This document shows, one piece after another, positions 54,805-62,857 of a DNA stretch of 64,000 nt. Origin of the DNA: Sphingobium sp. YR768 (GTDB lineage: Bacteria; Pseudomonadota; Alphaproteobacteria; Sphingomonadales; Sphingomonadaceae). The stretch is taken from the NCBI RefSeq assembly GCF_900111125.1, contig NZ_FOGE01000005.1:124001-188000 (forward strand), given 5' to 3'. How positions within the stretch are numbered: position 1 is the stretch's first letter; each line of letters starts with the position of its first letter. A model generated the notes under the pieces. That model ran no database searches and had not been told where the DNA came from. It saw only the letters and a list, made by a program, of their open reading frames with translations. The translations under genes and the position numbers were made by a program.

Positions 54805-56732
54805 CGAGTCGTTCCCGTGCAGACCAAGTCCGCGCCGCCGAGGCGCACCGTCTGCATCATCACCACCGCTTCGGGAAAATCATCAATGCAGCCGCAACCC
54901 TGCACCAGCTCCTCGCCCTCGCCGGCGGGGCAAACATTACTGTCCTGGCAGGCGTGATAGAAAGTGTCCCAGCCGGTCGGGTTCGTCTGTTTCGAACCGG
55001 TCACGCCGTCCGGGGCCGCGGCGCTATTGGCTTGCGCCTTGCGGGTCTTGCAGATGGGCTCGCAGGCATTGACGCTGCCAGACACAGGAAGGGCGAAATT
55101 GCGAGTGTTAAGGCTATAGCCGCCATCGGCATTCCTCACCCGATCGGCCAGCAGCGTCTCTGTCGAATGGTCGATGATATAGGCGCCGCGCGATAGATCG
55201 GGCTGTGGGACGGTGCTCTGGTCGATCGTGCAGGCATAATTGCGCCGGCGTTCAAAGAAATCGCGGCTGATCGAGGTCGTGCAGGTGCCAGTGCCGATCA
55301 ACCGGGTCTGGGGCAGGGGGGTAAGTCCCGTCTTGATGCCGTTGCGGTAGGTGACGACGCCGTCGACCTCTTCGTTGTCGAGACGGCATGTGTCGTTCGA
55401 CGCATAGCCCGAACAGGTATCGACAAGCTGCTCGGTCGTTTTGCAGCCGGCGTCCACTTTCGCTTCGATCGAGGCATAGGCTTCGCCGCCATCGGCGACC
55501 GCGGCACGCAACCAGATATCGTGATCGCCTTGCGTCAGCTTTGCTGTGAGATCGAGATTGGGATCGACATAGAAGGCGCCCTTCTTCTCGCATTTGCCTG
55601 GCGGCAAACCCGTTCCGGTCCATGTTTGCGGTCCGGAACCGATCAATTCGCCATCGATCCGTATCTGCGCCCAGTCGTCACCGCCAAAGCGGGTCAGAAG
55701 AACCTGCTGAAGCCTTTCGGCGTCCTTGACCCGCAGCGTCATATGAAAATCAATGAGGGTGCAGGATCTTCCCGAGAGGCTGTTGTCGCTCGGGGAGCCC
55801 ATGACAAAGGTACGGCTGCTGGAATTTGAGGCATAGGTCGCGTAGCCGCCGGACACGCGATCGATGATCTTTTCCGGAGTCATCTCCTCCTGCGCGATCT
55901 GCCGAGAGATGGTGCAGTTTCGGCTCACCTGCGACGTACCGGTTCCGCTCGAAGAAGCGGAAAGTGCCTGGAACACGCTGCTCGCTTGCGCTGCGCTATA
56001 GGCATCGCCAGCTATGGCGCCGGGATTGGCCTTGTACGCCGTGCCCCCGATCCGGGGCTCTGCGCTGCACGATGTCGTTTGCGCGCCAGTATAGCGGATG
56101 ACCGGGCCGTCGACGGAGGCCTGCGCGACGCCGATGCGCGGATCGGCCGTGGTGAGGGCGCCGACCACGCCGCCGCCCAGATCCTTGAGCACCGAGGCCA
56201 TGTTACTCCAAACCAGATTGCTGCCGCAGCTATTGTTGACGCAGTAACAACCGGCAAGATCGGTCAACTCGACCTCGGACAGCTTCAACGATCCCGAGGC
56301 GGAAGCGTCCCAGCGCAAGAAGCGGCACGCATCCCAGGTGCCCGGCGTGCAGGAGATGATCCCGTTCGCACAAATTCCCGAGGCAGGGACAGGGACGGCC
56401 AATGCCTCATCGAACCTGCCGTCGAGATCGCTGTCCCGCGAGATGCTGAGCGTGCCGATATCGCCGGTGCCATTGGGCTGCGCGAGCAGTTCGAGCAGTG
56501 TCGCGCTTTTCTGGCAGGCAAGGTTGGGCGTGAACGCCTTCGTGGTATCGACCGTGGTGATGGGCTGTCCCGCCAGCCCCGGTGTAACGTAATTGCCGAG
56601 CAGTGCGTCGCTGTCCGCGCTCTTCGCCCGCGCGGTCGCCGCTGCAGCGCGGGCGCGGTCCTGCGCCGTCTGCGCATGAAGCGGAGCAGGCAGGCTGAGC
56701 GCTGCAACAAGGACGAGGGCAGATGGCCTCAT
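54801..56732 (-). CDS. traN: TraN, N-terminal half as a separate gene
   Basis: A 643-aa Cys-rich secreted protein with a signal peptide (ALVLVAALSLPAPLHA). It has the N-terminal TraN features: DLAGCYCVNNSCGSNLVWSN, SRNCTISRQIAQEEM, a beta-sandwich with GDDWAQIRIDGELI, and cysteine pairs to the end. It ends where usual TraN proteins continue into the DUF1261-like C-terminal core, which is encoded by the next gene. This looks like a stable split, since both parts have export signals. Confidence 0.83.
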   Translation of the reverse strand: MRPSALVLVAALSLPAPLHAQTAQDRARAAAATARAKSADSDALLGNYVTPGLAGQPITTVDTTKAFTPNLACQKSATLLELLAQPNGTGDIGTLSISRDSDLDGRFDEALAVPVPASGICANGIISCTPGTWDACRFLRWDASASGSLKLSEVELTDLAGCYCVNNSCGSNLVWSNMASVLKDLGGGVVGALTTADPRIGVAQASVDGPVIRYTGAQTTSCSAEPRIGGTAYKANPGAIAGDAYSAAQASSVFQALSASSSGTGTSQVSRNCTISRQIAQEEMTPEKIIDRVSGGYATYASNSSSRTFVMGSPSDNSLSGRSCTLIDFHMTLRVKDAERLQQVLLTRFGGDDWAQIRIDGELIGSGPQTWTGTGLPPGKCEKKGAFYVDPNLDLTAKLTQGDHDIWLRAAVADGGEAYASIEAKVDAGCKTTEQLVDTCSGYASNDTCRLDNEEVDGVVTYRNGIKTGLTPLPQTRLIGTGTCTTSISRDFFERRRNYACTIDQSTVPQPDLSRGAYIIDHSTETLLADRVRNADGGYSLNTRNFALPVSGSVNACEPICKTRKAQANSAAAPDGVTGSKQTNPTGWDTFYHACQDSNVCPAGEGEELVQGCGCIDDFPEAVVMMQTVRLGGADLVCTGTTR

Positions 56733-57055
56733 GGCCGGATCTCGCTCAATGCGATCTGCCGCGACCCGCGCCGCAGCCGGAACAGAAACACAGTTGGAAC
56801 AGGCTCGGCAAGCTCTGCCCGGAACACGGCCTGACCTTCAAAAACGGTCAGCGTGGCCACGACCATATGCGGCGAGGAGGGGGACGCCGCACTGTCGTCT
56901 GCATGTGTGGCCACGCCGACCGCCCGACCGATGCCGCAGGGGGGATGCGACGCCGGCCTGACCGCATGGGGAACGCCTGGCTCGATGGAATGACGGGCAG
57001 ACCATCGGCTGATGCCAGGCGATGACATACGGATCGGGAGAAACGGCCTGCTCAT
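56729..57055 (-). CDS. 108-aa protein between traU and traN
   Basis: No family recognised. It overlaps the traU stop and the traN start by ATGA at both ends, exactly like its neighbours, which is the main reason to accept it. The C-terminal part (MVVATLTVFEGQAVFRAELA, VFLFRLRRG) looks like a small beta-rich domain. No signal peptide is evident. Confidence 0.6.
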   Translation of the reverse strand: MSRPFLPIRMSSPGISRWSARHSIEPGVPHAVRPASHPPCGIGRAVGVATHADDSAASPSSPHMVVATLTVFEGQAVFRAELAEPVPTVFLFRLRRGSRQIALSEIRP

Positions 57056-58065
57056 GGCGTCGATACCCCGGCGCAGCAGATCGTCTTTTCAAACAGCATG
57101 AATTGCGCATTGTCCTTGCCGGGCGCATGCTTGGCGCTGGTCCAGAGCGCTCCGGGCCGCCCGACATTGACGCACTGGCCGCCCTTGACCGGCTCCATCA
57201 GCTGGAACTTGTAGCGGCTCTTGGTCCAGACCGGCTGGGGGATGAAGGAGCAGCCGTCCGCCGAACTGACCGTGAGTGCGCCAAGCCGCCCCATCATGAA
57301 GACGCCGCGGGCGGCCAGACCCGCCCAGGCCTCGACACTGTCCCCGAAATGGATGTCGCCGGCGATCGGATAGGTCGCCCCCCAGCTCCCCATGCACCAG
57401 AAGAGCGGATCGACGACCTTACCGGCGGCCGCAGCGGCGCTGTCGGCCATGCAGGCCAAGCCTGCGGCCGGATTGCCGAACAGGATCGCCTCGGGCTGGA
57501 TGATCGCGCCCAGCGTCGCCGACTGCCATGTCGGCAGAACTTCGGTGATCAGCGCCACATCGAAGCCATTATCCTCGATGCAGGGCAGGTCGGTGAACAT
57601 GTCGAGCATCTTCCAGACCGGCGCGATATAATAGTGCATCTGGGCGAACATCTTGGCGGTGTTGGTGCCGTCGGCGAGGCTGCTTTGGCTCCCCTGCAAC
57701 TTGCCGCCGGTCGGCATGATGTCGGCGCCAAGCGCCATCATGCAGCCGGGCTCGGTCACCACGTCGACCATGCGATTGGGCGACCAGAAACTGACCTTAA
57801 CCCCGAACCAGAAGGTCACGCCTTTGCGACAGGCGCATAAAGGTTTGGAAGCTGATTGCGCATCGAGCGCCTTGCCGAGCGGATCGCTGGGACCGACCTT
57901 CACCCCGCCGATGGTGATCGGGAAGATGCAGTTCCAGCGAACTTTGGTGATCGGATTGAACACCGTGCCCGCCTCGCATTTAGAGGCCTGGGCCGGTGAT
58001 GCGATCGCCAGCGCGGCAAAGGCGGAGCCGAGCGTTAGGATGTTTCGGATCGAGAGCATCCTCAT
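57052..58065 (-). CDS. traU: F-type conjugation protein TraU
   Basis: A 337-aa periplasmic protein. Signal peptide (LGSAFAALAIASPAQA), then KVRWNCIFPITIGGVKVGPS, CACRKGVTFWFGVKVSFW, VTEPGCMM and many paired cysteines as in F TraU. Needed for DNA transfer after pilus assembly. Overlaps traW by 4 bp. Confidence 0.95.
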   Translation of the reverse strand: MRMLSIRNILTLGSAFAALAIASPAQASKCEAGTVFNPITKVRWNCIFPITIGGVKVGPSDPLGKALDAQSASKPLCACRKGVTFWFGVKVSFWSPNRMVDVVTEPGCMMALGADIMPTGGKLQGSQSSLADGTNTAKMFAQMHYYIAPVWKMLDMFTDLPCIEDNGFDVALITEVLPTWQSATLGAIIQPEAILFGNPAAGLACMADSAAAAAGKVVDPLFWCMGSWGATYPIAGDIHFGDSVEAWAGLAARGVFMMGRLGALTVSSADGCSFIPQPVWTKSRYKFQLMEPVKGGQCVNVGRPGALWTSAKHAPGKDNAQFMLFEKTICCAGVSTP

Positions 58066-58718
58066 CGCGCGGCCCTCCGCTGGTTTGGGGGCATGGCGAC
58101 TTCGGTCAGCACCAGCTTCTGTCCCGTCTGCGCGACGATCACCGGCGCGACGGTCAGGCCGAGCCGCGCCTTGACGCGCTCCTCAAGCAGGAACAGCGCG
58201 CGGCCGTGGCGCTCGCCAAGCGTCATCGCGTCGGCGTCCTTGGCGGCGCCGGCGGCGAACAGGATGAAATCGGCGGGCCTTGCGGTACGTAGCGCCCAGG
58301 CGAGATCGTGAGGGTGCACGACAATGAGTCGCTGCGGGAGCGAGACATAAGCGAGCGGATTGAAGCTGTAGCCTTTTGCGTAGAGCAGCTTCCCATCAGG
58401 TAGGCGGATGTCCTGATCGAGGGTATAGAAGGGGATCACCGAGCGGTTCCGGTCGGCTTGTGCGATCCCCAGCGTGGCTGCCTTCATCGCGGACCAGCCT
58501 GCGCGCGGACCGAAAGCGGTTTTCATATCGGGAACATGGGCTGCCCGGCCCTCGATCTCGCTCAGCGCATCGGGTTCCGCGATCGGCCAGGTGCGGCCGA
58601 TGGTGCTGGTCGCGGCCGTGACTACCGAGGGTGTCATCAGCGCCAGTGCCGACAGGGCCAACAGTCCTGAGAGAGCTTGGAGACGGCGGACAGGGCGGCG
58701 CACCGATCTAGCGACCAT
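58062..58718 (-). CDS. traW: F-type conjugation protein TraW
   Basis: A 218-aa periplasmic protein with a signal peptide (LSGLLALSALALMTPSVVTA) and the core IGRTWPIAEPDALSEIEGRA, YTLDQDIRLPDGKLLYAKGYSFNPLAYVSL (given in parts) and LTVAPVIVAQTGQKLVLTEV. It works with TrbC. It overlaps the small gene upstream by 11 bp. Confidence 0.93.
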   Translation of the reverse strand: MVARSVRRPVRRLQALSGLLALSALALMTPSVVTAATSTIGRTWPIAEPDALSEIEGRAAHVPDMKTAFGPRAGWSAMKAATLGIAQADRNRSVIPFYTLDQDIRLPDGKLLYAKGYSFNPLAYVSLPQRLIVVHPHDLAWALRTARPADFILFAAGAAKDADAMTLGERHGRALFLLEERVKARLGLTVAPVIVAQTGQKLVLTEVAMPPNQRRAAR

Positions 58719-58944
58719 GACGCCGTCTCCAATAGGGCTCGCGGCTATCGCGATCCTCGCCGATGATGGAGGTGATCAGCGCCGCTGTTGCGACGATCGC
58801 CGTGAGTACGACAAGAGCCCGGAACAGGCCTGGCACGTCGGGCAACTGCCAGGAGATAGAGCACTGCACGAGCAGCAAGCCCTGGCTGCCGACAAGGAGG
58901 CGGATGGACCCAGGCGCTGGCGTGGAGGAGAAAATGCCGTTCAT
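58708..58944 (-). CDS. 78-aa single-span membrane protein, tra operon
   Basis: One membrane segment (LFRALVVLTAIVATAALITS) between a short outside part and a basic end (EPYWRRRHGR). Start at 58944 overlaps the next gene's stop (ATGA). In F, traI-independent small proteins such as TrbI occupy the traC-traW interval; a relation is possible but not visible. Confidence 0.6.
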   Translation of the reverse strand: MNGIFSSTPAPGSIRLLVGSQGLLLVQCSISWQLPDVPGLFRALVVLTAIVATAALITSIIGEDRDSREPYWRRRHGR

Positions 58945-59348
58945 ACCGGTTCGACCTCTGCCGGCTCGGAACGAACCGGAAGACGGCAGAACAGCTTGAA
59001 TCCGGCGTCTGCGACGACAGGCCCAAGGCAGACAATACCAAGCCACAAAGCGTAGACGACGACGGGACGGCCGAGCAGAAACATCAACGGAATGAGCGGA
59101 AAAACGGCGCAGCAGATCTGCATGATGGGACCCAGCACGGGGATGCGTCGAGCGTCCTTCAGAAACCCTGCTATCAACTCGTCAGCCGTCTCAAGGCTGC
59201 GCGCGCACTCGCCGTTGGTCTCGTGAAGCGACAGGATCGCGCGACCCAGAAAATCATTCTGACTCTCTCCAGGATAGCGCTTGCAGCGGCAGATCGCCCC
59301 GATGTCGTCGATCATTTTGGGTGTGAAGGGTTCGATCCTGTCGGTCAT
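58941..59348 (-). CDS. 136-aa membrane protein, tra operon
   Basis: An N-terminal soluble part (MIDDIGAICRCKRYPGESQN, LSLHETNGECARSLETADEL) and two membrane segments near the C-terminus (IMQICCAVFPLIPLMFLLG, VVVYALWLGIVCLGPVVADA). Overlaps both neighbours by ATGA. No family recognised; ATG at 59348 is used rather than the longer frame from 59432. Confidence 0.65.
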   Translation of the reverse strand: MTDRIEPFTPKMIDDIGAICRCKRYPGESQNDFLGRAILSLHETNGECARSLETADELIAGFLKDARRIPVLGPIMQICCAVFPLIPLMFLLGRPVVVYALWLGIVCLGPVVADAGFKLFCRLPVRSEPAEVEPV

Positions 59349-59674
59349 TTGCGCCTCCAGCGCGACAAACGCGTGAGAAGTATCCCGCATGCGCCCGACA
59401 AGCCGATGAGAAGCATCCCGCTCGCAAAGCATGCGCCGGCGACGATAAGCCCTGTGCGAATGGTCTGAAGCGGCGGCTGGTCGAGCGCGAGGCCGGCCGC
59501 GACGACGAGGCTGGCCATCATGCAGGTCTCAATGCCCACCAGGCGCAGCCGCCATTGGAAGGCGGCAGCTTCCGCGCGGCTGGCGATGCGGGCCTCGATC
59601 ATTGCCTCGATCGCGGGGTCCTTTTCCCAGTCGAGCGCCAACTGATCAGGATGGGGCGCGGGCTTGTGCGTCAT
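59345..59674 (-). CDS. 109-aa membrane protein, tra operon
   Basis: A hydrophilic N-terminus (HPDQLALDWEKDPAIEAMIE) and two membrane segments (GIETCMMASLVVAAGLALD, GLIVAGACFASGMLLIGLSG). TrbI-like size, and it directly follows traC, but the TrbI signature is not seen. ATGA overlaps on both sides. Confidence 0.65.
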   Translation of the reverse strand: MTHKPAPHPDQLALDWEKDPAIEAMIEARIASRAEAAAFQWRLRLVGIETCMMASLVVAAGLALDQPPLQTIRTGLIVAGACFASGMLLIGLSGACGILLTRLSRWRRK

Positions 59675-62190
59675 GCCGCCCTCCAGTTCCCGGCAGCGCC
59701 GCCAAGCACCTGAGCGGGATCGACGCTGGCCAATTCGCACACCGCCTCCAACGGGTTGCGGCCGGCCCGCGCCAGGGCTTCGAACGCGGCAACCTCATTG
59801 GGCGCTGAAGTATTGATCCAGTAGCTGAAGGGGTCGACTACAAGCCGTGCGATCCCGAGCCCAAGCGGACTGTCGATGAAGACTTCCGAATAATTGGGCT
59901 TGGCGTTCCTGACCGATTTCAGGAGATCGAGGACGAAGCCCGAATAGTCGAGGATTTTGTTGTCCACCGCCTTGTCGTAGGTGGAACCCTGCAACAGGAA
60001 TTTGGTGGCGGCATTTTCCAGGATCACCTGGCCGGTGCCGCCGAAGAGCATCAGGTCGTTCATGCTCTGCAGCACGATGCCGAAGCTGCCCTGATATTTG
60101 CGCGCGCGGCGATAGCCCTGGCCGAAGGCCTCGGCGAGGCGGGAGAGATCCTGCCCGTCGCTGCGGGTCATGAACTGCGCGGCCTCGTCGCACAGCACGA
60201 AACGGGGTTTGTCGCGCGCCGAAAGGTAGAGGTCCTGGGTGACGGCGTTCACTACCACCATCACGATCACATTGAAGAGGTCGGGAAGGGCTTTGAGCCG
60301 TTCGAGCTCCAGCACTACGAACTCATCGCGGGAGATGTCGAGCGTCGAAGGCCCGTTGAAGAAATGGCCATAAGCGCCCTGCGACCCGAAATCGCGCAGG
60401 TTGAAGGCCAGTTCGCGCGCGACCGGCACGAGATGGTCGACCCGGTCGAGGTCGGAGGCTGCATTGTCGGGATAGCGGCCGAGCCAGTCGCGCACCGCAT
60501 CGATGCCGTCTTCGCCGCGCCCGCTGTCCACCGTCCACTGGACGGCGGATTTGAGGAGGTTCCATTCCGAAGTCGTGACGGGCTTGCGGGTAGAGGCATT
60601 GGCCATTTCAGCGACGATCGCGACGGCCATGGCAATGGCCGACTGCTTGTCCTCGCCATCGAGCGCGAGCCCCATGTCGAAGGGGTTGAGCACAAGGCGC
60701 TCCTCGCCGATGTCGATATAGCGGCCCGAGCAAAGCGTGCAGAGCTTGCGGTAACTGCCGCCGATATCGATGATCCGGATGAGCGCGCCCTGCGCATAAT
60801 ATTGCTGGCACAGGTTGTTGAGCAGGAAGCTTTTGCCCGCGCCGCTCTCGGCCGAGACGATGAAGTTGTAGTTGTTGATGCGCGGATCGAAGAGATCGAG
60901 CGTGATGAGCTGGCCCTTACGCCCGACATAGAGCAGGGCCGGGCGCCCGCCGCCGCGAAAATCGGTCTGGACCGGCGCCATGAGGCTCGCGGCCTTGACC
61001 GGCATGCGAAAATCGCGCTCCAGTAGTTTCAACGTCTGCTTCTCGGGATAGAGCCCGAAGGGTAGGCTGGCGGCAAGCAGCACGGGAAGCAGATAGCTCT
61101 CCTCCTGCACCATGAATGGCAGGGGTTCCGATTCCCACAATCGCTTGGCGCGCGCCGCCATCTCGCGCGCCTGGGCGCTGTCGCGGCCGAACACCCACAT
61201 GGTCGGGATCACCGAGACAAACCGGCTGTTCGACGCCTCGTCGAGAATCCAGCCGATCTCCTCGATCTGCTTGCCGACCTCGACCGCGAAACTGCCCGCC
61301 GCCTTCTGCGCCGAAAGGATTTGCGCGCGCTTGTGGATTTCGAACTGCGAATGATCGAACAGGACCGAGAGGCAATAGAGGAATGGCCCACCAATCTGGT
61401 CACTGTCCTCCGCTGAGCCACGCATCCCGCCCATGAGGCGGTTGGCGCGCTCGGCGGTGATCCGGCGGGCGGGCGCCTTAGGCGTGAGGCAGCGCGCCAC
61501 TTGATTGCCGAGAAAGACCTCAGGGCCTTCGAAGCAGAGGTCCGGGCCGGCCTCGATGATCTGCCGCGCGATCGAGGGGGCGGGCATGCCGCCCATGCTT
61601 TCACTGAGGAATACCCCCGGCGCGGGCGAAAAGATGCCGTTGAAGATCCGGCGATAGAAGCTGACCAGCTCGTCGGGGGGCAAGCGGCGGATACCCATCT
61701 TCGCCAGCTGCTCCTCCACCTGGCGGCGCAGGTCGGCGCCGAGGCTGACCCGCGTCTTGATCGAGAGAAAAAGCCGGAAATCGCGCACTGGGATGGCATG
61801 GAGCGCATCGAGCCCCCTAGTTCCGCCGCGCAGATACTCCGCCGTTCGCCGGGCGGAGGCCTGGACCAGCGGGTCTGGCCGGACCTTCAAATCGAGATAG
61901 GCGTCGAGCGCCGGATCGATCAGCGGATCGGCGAAGGTGATGAGCTGGAGGACCGTGCCTTCGGGGAAATGGATATTGAGCAGCCCGAGCAACGCCTGTT
62001 GCACATGGGCGAACATATAGGCGGAAGGGACCAGCTCCCAGGCCTGGCCCCAGCCGTCGTCAATGCACAGGAACGCCTCTTCCTCCTCGACCCAGGCGAC
62101 CATCGGCAGGAAGTCGGAATAGGCGTCGCGTGTCACGGCGGCGCGCAGCCGCTGATAGCTCAGGTTCTTGTGAGCAGACCGCGCGTTCAT
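59671..62190 (-). CDS. traC: F-type T4SS ATPase TraC (VirB4 family)
   Basis: An 839-aa cytoplasmic ATPase energising pilus assembly. The N-domain has TraC_F-type sequence (FLPMVAWVEEEEAFLCIDDG). Walker A is VSAESGAGKSFLLNN at about residue 446 and Walker B is PRFVLCDEAAQF. The C-terminal arginine-containing motif is QGYRRARKYQGSFGIVLQS. Full length for F-type TraC. It overlaps traV by 4 bp. Confidence 0.95.
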   Translation of the reverse strand: MNARSAHKNLSYQRLRAAVTRDAYSDFLPMVAWVEEEEAFLCIDDGWGQAWELVPSAYMFAHVQQALLGLLNIHFPEGTVLQLITFADPLIDPALDAYLDLKVRPDPLVQASARRTAEYLRGGTRGLDALHAIPVRDFRLFLSIKTRVSLGADLRRQVEEQLAKMGIRRLPPDELVSFYRRIFNGIFSPAPGVFLSESMGGMPAPSIARQIIEAGPDLCFEGPEVFLGNQVARCLTPKAPARRITAERANRLMGGMRGSAEDSDQIGGPFLYCLSVLFDHSQFEIHKRAQILSAQKAAGSFAVEVGKQIEEIGWILDEASNSRFVSVIPTMWVFGRDSAQAREMAARAKRLWESEPLPFMVQEESYLLPVLLAASLPFGLYPEKQTLKLLERDFRMPVKAASLMAPVQTDFRGGGRPALLYVGRKGQLITLDLFDPRINNYNFIVSAESGAGKSFLLNNLCQQYYAQGALIRIIDIGGSYRKLCTLCSGRYIDIGEERLVLNPFDMGLALDGEDKQSAIAMAVAIVAEMANASTRKPVTTSEWNLLKSAVQWTVDSGRGEDGIDAVRDWLGRYPDNAASDLDRVDHLVPVARELAFNLRDFGSQGAYGHFFNGPSTLDISRDEFVVLELERLKALPDLFNVIVMVVVNAVTQDLYLSARDKPRFVLCDEAAQFMTRSDGQDLSRLAEAFGQGYRRARKYQGSFGIVLQSMNDLMLFGGTGQVILENAATKFLLQGSTYDKAVDNKILDYSGFVLDLLKSVRNAKPNYSEVFIDSPLGLGIARLVVDPFSYWINTSAPNEVAAFEALARAGRNPLEAVCELASVDPAQVLGGAAGNWRAA

Positions 62191-62834
62191 GGCCGTTGCT
62201 CCGGCCCGACGGCCATCGGCGCCGTCTCTCCGGTCGGCGCGTCGGGGGTGCCGGGCTCGCGCTCGCGTATCGTACGCAGCACCGGCGGCGCGGGCGTTCG
62301 CCCGCCGGGCTCGACCAGATAGTCACCCACGACCCAGGCCGGCCGGTCGATGATCGAATAGACATAGCGCGCCATGTAGAGTCGGTCGGGGCGCTGCTTG
62401 TCGGCATAGGGCAGGATCAGCGTCCGGATCGTGCGCGAGGGGCGCAGCATCGGCGAGCCGGGATCCTCGATCAGTGTGCCGACATTGCGCTGGCCGGCGG
62501 GAGGCGGCACCGCGGATGAAGCTGCGGGCTTGCCACTGCCTTTGTTCATGCCGCGGCCACGTTCCTTCTGGTCCGACGCGAGCAGCTTGCGATCATTGGT
62601 GACGGTGGGATCGGATTTCGATGCGCGGCCTGCGACGGCGTCCGCATAGGCCTGGTCCGGATGAATGCACTGGCCATGGTCGCTGTTCTTGCAGGAGAAT
62701 TTCTCGCTGTAAGGCGACATCACCGATCCCACGGTGGCGCAGCCCGAAAGTCCAAATAGCGGCAATGCGAAAAGCGGAAGTGCGCGTAGCGCGGCCCGGC
62801 AAGCCTTGATACCGGGGTGAAACTGGCGTGGCAT
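62187..62834 (-). CDS. traV: F-type conjugation lipoprotein TraV
   Basis: A 215-aa outer-membrane lipoprotein of the T4SS core. The lipobox is GLSGCATVGS, followed by the TraV motif YSEKFSCKNSDHGQCIHPDQAY. ATG at 62834 is preferred for an AGGAGG four bases upstream; ATG at 62858 overlaps the traB stop (TGATG) but lacks such a site. The C-terminal part is Pro-rich. Confidence 0.9.
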   Translation of the reverse strand: MPRQFHPGIKACRAALRALPLFALPLFGLSGCATVGSVMSPYSEKFSCKNSDHGQCIHPDQAYADAVAGRASKSDPTVTNDRKLLASDQKERGRGMNKGSGKPAASSAVPPPAGQRNVGTLIEDPGSPMLRPSRTIRTLILPYADKQRPDRLYMARYVYSIIDRPAWVVGDYLVEPGGRTPAPPVLRTIREREPGTPDAPTGETAPMAVGPEQRP

Positions 62835-62857
62835 GGTGCCTCCTGTCGTAGCGCGCA

